Assembly: GCA_049487715.1 (NCBI GenBank)
Contig: CP150550.1
Span: 496,001 to 560,000, forward strand
Length of the DNA: 64,000 bases
Source of the DNA: Pycnococcus provasolii
Taxonomy: Eukaryota; Chlorophyta; Pseudoscourfieldiophyceae; Pseudoscourfieldiales
Direction: 5' to 3'
Positions 56,354 through 64,000 of the stretch are shown one piece after another (positions within the stretch are counted from its first letter, which is position 1; the number at the start of each line of letters is the position of its first letter). The notes beneath the pieces are model-generated. The model was not told where the DNA came from, did no database searches, and saw only the letters and a list, made by a program, of their open reading frames with translations. The position numbers and the translations under genes are program-made.

Positions 56354-59100
56354 ATGACGACGACTGGGCCGAAGGATGACTTACCACCACAACGACGCGG
56401 TTCGTCAGCCGTGCACAGGCCTTCAGTTTTGCTAACCCGGCGCAAAGAGATGCCGCGTGTGCAAGAAGAGCACGCTATCGAGGAGGCTGACGAAGACGTC
56501 ACTGAAATTGATTGCGAGGATGCGGACTTACCCACCAGCGAGAGGCTGAATGCCGCGGCTGTCTCCCTGCTCACGCTAAGTGAGCACGAACGTGACGCAG
56601 AGTGTACGCCGCACACCTTCCTCTCTTAAGCGTCACGAACAACAACAACGATAGCCTCACAAATAACCTTTCACACATTATTTCAGGTGCTCACATTCTC
56701 AGCCTCTATCTGCGTGAGTGCACATTCTTTCGCACACTCTCGGAAAAGTGCCTCGTCACGTTGTGCGCACACGCGCAGCGACTCGTGCTTCGCCCGGGCG
56801 AGGCTGTGCCCGCGCAGGCAAACGAAGGACTCATCGTGGTGTGGTGCGGTGCGCTGCTGTGCCCGTACGGAGGCAACGACGACAAAGAAGATGTGCACTT
56901 GCTCACTGCCGGTTTCGCTGCAGGCCATGCCGCGGAACCTGTCGGCGCTCCTCCATCACCTGCGCCTGTCGCACAAGTGTCAACCGAGTGCGTGGTTGTG
57001 CCCGCAGCAGCGGCACGTCAGGCACGTGACTTGATGAAGCGCTGGTGGTTCGTTCCACCTCGTGCACGTGCCGCCGCACAGACCCTGCCGATGAGTCGCG
57101 TGGGCGACGATGCGGAACTCGTCACGCAACTCGCCGTTGACATGGCGCCGGAACTTTTACAGAAAGTTCCTGCTGCGGGGCGCGTGCATATTGGACGATG
57201 CATTAAGTATCGCCGCATGAATCCGCACGAAATGCTCTTCAAGCAGGGTGACGAGGGCAACGCCTTCTACGCCGTGCTGTCTGGCACCTGCGAGGTTCGC
57301 ATCCTGCAGCGCAGATCGAGCGATCATGGAGGCGTGACCGAACCATCGGTAGCACCATCAGTGCCACCAAATGCAAACGGCGTGCCGTCCAGTGGAGCTC
57401 GCCAGAAGAGACGAGGCTCGGTCACACGTAGAATGTCTTCAGTCCCCGCTGCCACTGCAGCACGTTCGACGAAGGGATTAGCTGCCGAGGGCACTTCTTT
57501 GGGAAATGCTGCCGGCGATGCTTCAGAACAAGATCCCGCAGCAAAAGAAGGTCAGGACAAGCGTTCGAAATCCGTTCTGCGAAAGATGTCCTCAGTCGCG
57601 GTGTCCACGAAAGCAACGGATCCGGCGGCAAATTGCGCCGGCGCTCTCTCGGAACGGCGAGACTCGCGCAGAAGAAGCTCAGGGCGACTGTCCATCTCAA
57701 TCGATCCAATTGCAATCGCCGAGCGGTTTGCTTCCATGCACAACGAAATTCAAACGAGCTGTGCAGCGAAAAACGAGTCTGTATACGGCACTGTTGTCAA
57801 GGTCGTTCTTCCTGGGGATTCTTTCGGAGAACTCGCGCTGATTGACAGTTCCAAGTGTCGCCTTGCATCCATCACCGCTGGCAATGGCGGTGCCGAGCTA
57901 CTCGAGCTCATGCGCATTGACTACGATGTCACGCTGCGTGCCGCCCAGGAGGAGGCTTTGCAGAGTCAACTATCCTTCCTTCGCGCCATCGGCCCGATGC
58001 GAATGCTGAGGCGCGAGGATGCCGTTCGCGTCGTCTGTGCGCTCAAGCCGATTACGTGCGGCCTTTGGACAGTTGCGGCGAAGCGTGGCGCTCCGGCACT
58101 TGGCATGTACCTCGTGCAGAGTGGGGAATGCCGCCTGCTCGCTCCCGGCAACAGCGACGACTGCGTGGACGTGGAGGCGGCTGCGATTGGACCACGCGAC
58201 ACCTTTGGTGAGGAAGCTCTGCGCCGCGACCGCCGCGGCAATCCTGCGCCCGCCGAGCACAAGGTAACGGTGGTGAGTGCGCGGTCACGCACCGAGCTAC
58301 TCATGCTGCCTCGTCGCGACGCGCTGCGCCTGCTTGGTACGCTCTGCCGTTCGATGCTTGCTAAGCATGCGGCATCGCGATTGGACCGGCTCGGTGCGCG
58401 TGAGCAGCAGACGAAGCGCGCCAGAAAGCAAGCCGTTCGCGCCGCCGCCAAGCATCAGGCGCTGGTGAAGTCGCCGCCTCGTCTTCGCTTGAGCACATCA
58501 GACAAGATTTCCGATGCAAATTTGTCCGCGTCGTGCCCCGTACCGCGCTTGGACCTGGCCCAAATTCACAGGGTGTATGGAGGTGATGAGAAAAACGGCG
58601 TCGGTGATACGGTGAGCACGCCGCGCTTGAGTGCGCTGCGATGTAGGTGCCGCCTGCTCAACGACGACGATTTCGTGTCATTCACCGCGCGCCACGCTCG
58701 GCCAGTGGAATCCGGCGGCGTCATTGCTACTGCCACGGATCTTGCGCTACAAAGGCGTCGTCGGCATGAGGCGAGTCGACGCAGCAGCACGAGCGGAGCC
58801 AATAGCGCTAAGATTCAATCCACTTCGCGGCAGCGTCCGATTGTCTTGCCGCCTGTGACATCTCACCTCAATCCATCGTCGTGTGATCGTCACGGCAGCA
58901 GCGTCCTAATGACCATGGTGCCCAAGTCATTGCGCGGTCCGGCATGGCGTTTGCTCGGCGATTCACCTGCAAGCTCAATGGCGAATCGCGAGACTCCTCG
59001 CGCCCGTGCGATCGAGCGGGTGGAACTCGCGGAGATGATGGAGGTGAGGCGGCATGAGGCGCTTGCAGACGTGAGGAGTTGGGTGGTTTCGTTGTGGTGA
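56354..59100 (+). CDS. Cyclic-nucleotide-binding-domain protein with divergent, interrupted domains, two exons
   Basis: Exon 1 56354-56603, intron 56604-56686 (donor GTACGC, acceptor ATTTCAG, 83 bases, phase 1), exon 2 56687-59100; 887 residues. An acidic, Arg-rich start is followed by helices (SLYLRECTFFRTLSEKCLVT) like the CNB lead-in, and a first incomplete CNB. A second CNB (about 275-485) contains EMLFKQGDEGNAFYAVLSGT and then, after an insert of about 140 Ser/Lys-rich residues, the phosphate-binding cassette PGDSFGELALIDSSKCRLAS with both key residues. A third (about 505-650) contains GMYLVQSGECRLL and TFGEEAL, but the Arg position is less clear. The C-terminal 250 residues are basic and polar. 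A cyclic nucleotide effector is likely, though with the usual catalytic-subunit site absent. Not the classical PKA-R of this window (45411). Confidence 0.82.
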
Positions 59101-59363
59101 GAAGAAGTGACGATTGACGGATTGAGGAAAGAGGGGGTTGGAATTACGGGTAGGGGTAAAATTGAACGGTTACGATATCGAGTCGAGAACTCCCAAAAAC
59201 TCCGATTTTTCCCTTTTTCTAATGCGAAGATTTATAGCTTCACATAATCTGAGGTGTTCACATCCCAATCCTATTCCTTGTATTGTCTTTTTTTTCATGG
59301 CCACGACCTTGTGACTAGCCAGTGTGGCGTTTACTGTGTGCGTTGTTGTTGCTTCGTAGTAAA

Positions 59364-61643
59364 ATGCGGTGGTATCTTCTACTCTCTACGACAGTGCTCC
59401 TGGTGGCGCATGTCGTACGTGTTGACGCGCTTTTGCCAGGAATCCCCTCTCTCGGAAACGTGCTGTCATCAATCACGAGCCGATTGCGAGGAGCCGACAG
59501 ACGATATGACATGGCGGACCTCTACTACGGAGCACCACCGTCATCAAGGTGGCGGCAGATGCCGTCGCCGCCGCCGCCGCCGCAGTCTCAAAATCCATAC
59601 AGCTCCTACTACACGCCGCCACCGGCGGCACAGACTTTCCCGCAATCGTCGTGGCCACAGCAGGAGGAGGACTGGTCGAGACCTTGGGAACGTCCGGCTG
59701 ACTTCGTCTCCCCATGGGAACAGGAGGAGAAGCAGCAGCTTCCTCTCCAACAGCAGTGGAGGATGATCACGGCACCGTCGGCACCGCCATCACCACCACC
59801 ATCATCGTCATCTCAAACTATGTGGCAGCCACCGTGGTCATCATCATCATCGCCTTCTTCTTCTTCTTCTTCTGCCCCGACGATGGCATCGACCACCACC
59901 ATCGAGCCACCTACTACTGCGGCGAACGACGACGAGAAAGCGAAGATTGTGACATTCACCGTGTGGAATCAAGATGATGCCGTCGCTTTCTTGCCAGCTT
60001 CTTCGTCATCATCAATGGCGGCAACCAAGCATCCCATACTGTACTACGTCCATCCAATTTACCGCCTGCCTCTGGAAGATCTCGTGAATACGCATAATCG
60101 AGCATGGCTGGAAAGTTTTGCATCGCAAGGCTTTGTTGTGCTGTGCAGTCTACGCCTACGGTCGTCCGGCCTTCGAGCATTGCCAGAGAGAGGTTACGAC
60201 AAGGAAACCTTCCAGGAGCCCGGTGAACATGCACTTGCGACTCTTTCTCTGGTATGCCAACAACAACAACAACAAGGTGGTGCATCAGGATCATCTGCCG
60301 TCATCAACGAAGTTGTGCGCCGAATCGATTGCTCGAACGTGGGAATCATCGGGTACAGCGTTGGGGGTGCGGAGGCTGTTCGAGTCGCAGATAAAATGGA
60401 GGATGCTTACACAAAATGGGCCTTGTCGTCGTCGTCATCGAGGCGGCAGTTTGCGACGCCGAAGCCGCCGCGCGTGCGCGGCGTCGTGAGTGTTGCCCCA
60501 ACAATTGGTATCCGTCTTCCGTATGGGACGGGAGCTCGTGAGGAACTGCTCGATGGCAGGAAGAACAAGCGAACGCCAATCCTTCTCGTAGCTGGCGCTG
60601 ATGATAAACGTGGTGGATTGGAAGGCGCATCAGATCTGTATGCATCGTCCAAGTCCCCGCGCGTCATGCAAACATTAGCGAAGGCGACGCACTGCTTCAT
60701 CTCACTGCTCGGAGCAGAGTGCGAGGGCGGTGCGTGCGGCGATTGCGCAGCCAGGACGTATGGCGGCATACCTTCGTGCGAACGAGTGTGCTCCGATGCG
60801 ATTCGATCTCAGCAGGCCATTTCCCACTCCCTCGCAAGCGCATGGTTTGCACTTCTGCTCAAACGAGACGGTGCGTATGCCCGGTACGTGTGGTCGAAAA
60901 AGGGATCGCTGGAAGTTTCTCAGGCTGCCGTACGCAGTGCTAAGGTTCTCAGTGCTCCAACAGTGACCACCGTTTTGGATCCTGGATTTTCCATTTCGCT
61001 CGTGCGCGTTGAGACGACGGGTCAAGGCGTGTCAGCGTTTTCGGATGGTGCTGGTGGCGCTATTTTGGTTGACTTTCACGACGCTGCTTCCAAAATCGAT
61101 ACGACGACGGATGACGATGGTGCGCCAGTTTCTTTGCGTTTGCTGTTTCGCATCGATGGAGAAAAGGGCAAGACGAAGGGTGGTTCCTTCCTTGTGCGCC
61201 AGCATCACCGCAATAATAATAGGCATGCTGCTTCCCCTCAGTTGGTGGACGGTTGGCGTTCCACCACCAAGGCAGAGCGTGAGGAGGTTGCATCGTCGAC
61301 GGCACGACTGACCGTTCGGGCGGAGAGACGTAGAGTCTTTCGGGTCCAAGCGGAAGTATCCGCTGTTGAGTTTGACGTTAGCAGCAGTCAGGGTGACGAG
61401 TTAGGTGGTGGTGAGAGTTCATCATTGCCTGGCTATGAAGTTGTGGTGGATCTGGACGGAGATGCGCTTATGGGTCTGTTGGGGTCCCCACGCGGCGAGG
61501 CGACGTTGAAGCTTGCTGCCATGGACGCCGCGACAGCCGCCGTGGAGGACTGCAGCACGACAGTGCGTGTACGTGACTCCACAACAACAAGCGCAAGCGG
61601 TGGTGAGATACTTTTTGCTGGGATAATGGAGGAGGGGAAGTAA
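59364..61643 (+). CDS. Secreted alpha/beta hydrolase with long low-complexity N-terminus
   Basis: ATG 59364, 759 residues. A signal peptide (about residues 1-21, MRWYLLLSTTVLLVAHVVRV) is followed by a Pro/Gln/Ser-rich region to about 175. The hydrolase fold starts with HPILYYVHPIYRL and a SLRLRSSGL strand; the nucleophile elbow is GYSVG at 330-334 (Ser332), an acid candidate lies in VAGADD (Asp413/414), and the catalytic His is in KATHCF at 440-445 (His443). This triad order fits dienelactone hydrolase, chlorophyllase or polyesterase-like enzymes. An about 200-residue C-terminal region is beta-rich and unassigned (an extra binding domain is possible). An extracellular esterase or lipase is inferred; the substrate is unknown. 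Confidence 0.85.
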   Translation: MRWYLLLSTTVLLVAHVVRVDALLPGIPSLGNVLSSITSRLRGADRRYDMADLYYGAPPSSRWRQMPSPPPPPQSQNPYSSYYTPPPAAQTFPQSSWPQQEEDWSRPWERPADFVSPWEQEEKQQLPLQQQWRMITAPSAPPSPPPSSSSQTMWQPPWSSSSSPSSSSSSAPTMASTTTIEPPTTAANDDEKAKIVTFTVWNQDDAVAFLPASSSSSMAATKHPILYYVHPIYRLPLEDLVNTHNRAWLESFASQGFVVLCSLRLRSSGLRALPERGYDKETFQEPGEHALATLSLVCQQQQQQGGASGSSAVINEVVRRIDCSNVGIIGYSVGGAEAVRVADKMEDAYTKWALSSSSSRRQFATPKPPRVRGVVSVAPTIGIRLPYGTGAREELLDGRKNKRTPILLVAGADDKRGGLEGASDLYASSKSPRVMQTLAKATHCFISLLGAECEGGACGDCAARTYGGIPSCERVCSDAIRSQQAISHSLASAWFALLLKRDGAYARYVWSKKGSLEVSQAAVRSAKVLSAPTVTTVLDPGFSISLVRVETTGQGVSAFSDGAGGAILVDFHDAASKIDTTTDDDGAPVSLRLLFRIDGEKGKTKGGSFLVRQHHRNNNRHAASPQLVDGWRSTTKAEREEVASSTARLTVRAERRRVFRVQAEVSAVEFDVSSSQGDELGGGESSSLPGYEVVVDLDGDALMGLLGSPRGEATLKLAAMDAATAAVEDCSTTVRVRDSTTTSASGGEILFAGIMEEGK

Positions 61644-62452
61644 CTGAAGAGTCAGTCACAAGTAGAAGGAGTAACAACAATATCCCCAACCAAAGATCTA
61701 CATATAGCCATATAGGTATATCTTTCCCGAATGGAAAGGGGACAGTACTGCACCGGTGTGACATCACGTACCGCGGTACCGGTACAATCTCCGGGACGTA
61801 AACCAGAAACCCCAATTTCCCTTTCTGGGGGTTTGACCCTTAACGTCAAACCCCGAAACAAGTGGAATGTGAAAGAACCAGGTGAAGAACCGCCAGCCTA
61901 ACTACCACCTAACCACCCCCTAGAAAAGGAAACCATGAAACGATGTTGTCACCCGAATGTGAAATGTCGTCACAAGCGAGAACACCTTTTGACGGCCCGG
62001 GCAGCCTCCAGGGAGATCTTTCCCCTCTTTTCTAAGGGTAGTCGTCTTCTGGGAGGAGGGGAGGTAGGGCATGTAAAAGCCTAATTAAAAGGTAGTTAGG
62101 TGCCAAGCAGGCTATTCTTAACTCAATAACTCCCTTCCAGAAGGGCCCCCTTTCAGCCAAGCCAAGCAGGCCGCCTGCTTTCCCTTCCCCCCCCGCATCA
62201 ACAGGGACGCCGGCCTGCTTCACTTCGCTCTGCCTCTGCTTTCCTCTGCTTCTTCGCTCACGACGTATGTAAATATTTCGCCGCTCCCCTCCTCCTGTTT
62301 GCTCCTCCTGTTAACAAGAGCATCATCACAGCGCGTCTTCATCTTCATTCATTCCGTCGTCTTGTTGGTTGGCTTGGGGGACGGAGGCTTTTGAAGATTT
62401 GCTCTCGTGTCATTCATTTCATTCTGCTTTCATAGCTTTCATAGCTCTCATC
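61644..62452. promoter_or_regulatory. Spacer upstream of bZIP gene, with CCTGCTT motifs
   Basis: No gene supported. Holds AAGCAGG-CCG-CCTGCTT (62164-62180) and half-sites at about 62106 and 62214. Poly-C at about 62188-62196. Confidence 0.45.
62164..62180. promoter_or_regulatory. Inverted repeat AAGCAGG-CCG-CCTGCTT
   Basis: 7-base arms with 3-base spacer, 273 bases before the bZIP ATG. Same arms as at 19183 and 7460. Confidence 0.6.
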
Positions 62453-62653
62453 ATGGGTCCCAACCACGGTGCACCATTGCCAATGCACACCAACGGCTCA
62501 CCCTTGGACGTCGACGTCGTCGAGTGGGATGACCTCCTCTGCCCCCACCTCGCAGCGGCGGCGGAGCAGCGCGCGACCGACGTGCCTCACACGAACGTAT
62601 GCATTGCTGCACCCCCGGCGCCACCCCCCGCGAACGGACACGCACACAACCAC

Positions 62654-62685
<32 letters not shown>

Positions 62686-63172
62686 CGAGCACGCGGCGGT
62701 ACCGCACAAGCACTTTCAGGCTGGGTGCAACAACCACGACTGCAACCTACCACAGGCGGTCGCTAACGGAGGGCAGGCGCCGGAATACACGAACACAGTT
62801 CATGAGCACGAACTGTACGTGGACCCGAGCAGCGGCCAGGAAATTATGAAGTGCACACGCACCCAGCTCTACCGCGTGAAGAATACACAGGCAGTCAAGA
62901 GGTACCGTGAGCGCAAAAAGACGGAGCTCCAGGCGTCCGTCGCCGAGAACAAGCTCCTCACGGAGAAGAACGAGCAGCTCACCACAGAGAACGAAGCGCT
63001 AAAGCTGAGGTGCCAGGAACTGCAGGCGCACGTGGACAGCCTCAACGCAACCTTGGGAGCGAACAAGCTCGAAATGCACGCGGAGTTGGGCAGGCTACGA
63101 GTAGCCTTTGCGAGCATTAGCCAGGTGGTCGACTCCGTGCGGTCACCAGAACAACATATGACAAGCACTTAA
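62453..63172 (+). CDS. bZIP transcription factor
   Basis: ATG 62453, 239 residues; the frame is open 28 codons upstream without an ATG. The N-terminal 125 residues are His/Gln/Pro-rich with a run of nine Gln at about 68-76. The basic region is about 141-157 (KNTQAVKRYRERKK, keeping the Asn and Arg contacts of the N-x7-R pattern), followed by a leucine zipper of about 45 residues (LLTEKNEQLTTENEALKLRC; heptad Leu/Asn positions). A DNA-binding dimeric regulator; target unknown. The 3' flank carries dispersed element copy 4. Confidence 0.9.
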
Positions 63173-63477
63173 GGTTGAAAGTTGATATATTATAAACGTA
63201 CTAAATAAGATGGCTAATTAATTCAGTAACGAAATGGAGTTTAACTCTGTCGAAATGTCGTCCACTATTCACACAATTCGAGTTCCGCTTGCGACTCGTT
63301 GTCATTGTTGTCGTCGCCATCGCCACCAACCGCGCATCAACACGATGACTGAAGTGTCACATGTACTACTCTACCTACCACCAGATTGTTTAAAAAAAGC
63401 GGAGTCTTTAGAACGAACTAAAGCTTTTCATATTGTTTACAGCAAATCATGATAGACCAGGGTGGTAAATATGTACT
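63173..63477. other. Convergent 3' flank with dispersed element copy 4
   Basis: Non-coding; AT-rich start then the element. Confidence 0.5.
63224..63316 (+). repeat. Dispersed 3'-flank element, copy 4 (downstream of bZIP)
   Basis: Starts about 52 bases after the bZIP stop: CAGTAACGAAATGGAGTTTA, then GTCGTCCACTATTCACAC, and CTTGCGACTCGTTGTCATTG. Same order as copy 1 but more diverged (GTCGTCC kept, part of the 18-mer changed). Confidence 0.6.
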
Positions 63478-64000
63478 TCAGAGAGGCTTGGGCATCCACG
63501 ACAATCTCGCAATTTGGTGTTCCACAACATTACTCTCCTCCACCAACTTCATCAAGTCCTTCGGCGCGTGAAAGCACTCGCCTCCGACGTGTTGTATACG
63601 TTGGCAAACCATGCAGACGTCGACGATCGCCTCCGCGCCAAGTTGTGACGCGCGATGGATCAGAGCCTGCAAACAAAGCAGCAGGGTTCGTGCGTATGCG
63701 CCATTCGGATCGCGCGTTCGACCGGCAAGGCAGAGTGCGAACAACTCAGGTACGCCAACGAGCTGTTCGATCGAAAACTTAGGCTGGCCGAGGAAAGAAC
63801 GAACCTCGGCGAGGTCTTCGCATTCCAGAGCACTCGTCACCGCGGCGACTGCGGCGTTGCGCAACTCCGGCGTATCGCCCACCGGGCCTATGAGATAGCG
63901 CAGTCCGGCAATTTTGAGAAACCGCAACATCGGAACGAGCACGTCGAAGGCGAACGTCTCGCCGCCGTCGGTGGAAGCTCGTGCTAGGAGGTTGCGCAGA
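63478..64000 (-). CDS. Partial helical-repeat protein, unknown (5' end outside window)
   Basis: The frame is open to the right edge (the first internal ATG would be 63930), so the N-terminus is missing. About 174 residues of alpha-helix: FAFDVLVPMLRFLKIAGLRY, ELRNAAVAAVTSALECEDLA, VPELFALCLAGRTRDPNGAY, ALIHRASQLGAEAIVDVCMV and PKDLMKLVEESNVVEHQIAR. The helix-turn-helix spacing resembles ARM/HEAT solenoids. No specific family recognised. Confidence 0.7.
   Translation of the reverse strand, partial: LRNLLARASTDGGETFAFDVLVPMLRFLKIAGLRYLIGPVGDTPELRNAAVAAVTSALECEDLAEVRSFLGQPKFSIEQLVGVPELFALCLAGRTRDPNGAYARTLLLCLQALIHRASQLGAEAIVDVCMVCQRIQHVGGECFHAPKDLMKLVEESNVVEHQIARLSWMPKPL

Noticed and set aside
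1-64000. tRNA, rRNA, transposase, reverse transcriptase, CRISPR array
   Set aside because: Looked for box motifs, conserved cores and direct repeat/spacer patterns; none found by eye, so none reported.

Overview
This is a gene-dense, GC-rich nuclear DNA segment from a single-celled, flagellated eukaryote, most likely a green alga of the prasinophyte type. The evidence: most genes are single open frames with rare short introns (about 83-113 bases); polyglycine, polyaspartate and polyglutamine tracts are common; there is a NEF1-family membrane protein, a family best known from the green lineage; there are an axonemal dynein-light-chain-domain protein (cilia), a GEX1/KAR5/Brambleberry nuclear-fusion protein (sex), and a nuclear-encoded organelle GatC and EF-Ts. 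Assignment to a green alga is an inference; a haptophyte or other alga is not excluded.

Layout. 1-5.2 kb: partial NEF1-like gene, a stand-alone Sec8-like N-terminal domain, and an aspartic protease. 6.4-12.9 kb: a small two-exon gene and a giant NT-C2/coiled-coil protein with near-identical internal repeats. 13.1-24 kb: a secreted tyrosine-rich protein, GEX1, an unknown gene and a multi-EF-hand protein. 24.7-34 kb: a membrane protein with an SH3 tail, an ankyrin protein, a cysteine-synthase-like enzyme, a repeat-containing secreted protein and an integrin-alpha-like FG-GAP/TSP1 receptor. 35-43.9 kb: APC2, an axonemal-dynein-light-chain-domain protein, a small membrane protein, an ABC1/ADCK-type kinase-like protein and a small mitochondrial-looking protein. 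45.4-54.1 kb: a PKA regulatory subunit with a dual-acylation-type N-terminus, BOP1, GatC, an unknown membrane protein, SmD1 and EF-Ts. 54.6-64 kb: a small membrane protein, a divergent cyclic-nucleotide-binding protein, a secreted alpha/beta hydrolase, a bZIP factor and a partial helical protein.

Genes alternate strands, with very short convergent gaps (52-340 bases) and longer divergent promoters. The promoters repeatedly carry interstitial telomere-type (CCCTAA)n blocks, nearly all in the same orientation relative to the gene, and an AAGCAGG...CCTGCTT palindrome. Four 3' flanks share a dispersed element with a common core. Five introns share the donor GTACGY. These three non-coding signals, together with the tyrosine-rich secreted protein and the integrin-like receptor, are the most novel-looking items. 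No rRNA, tRNA, transposase, reverse transcriptase or CRISPR array was seen.
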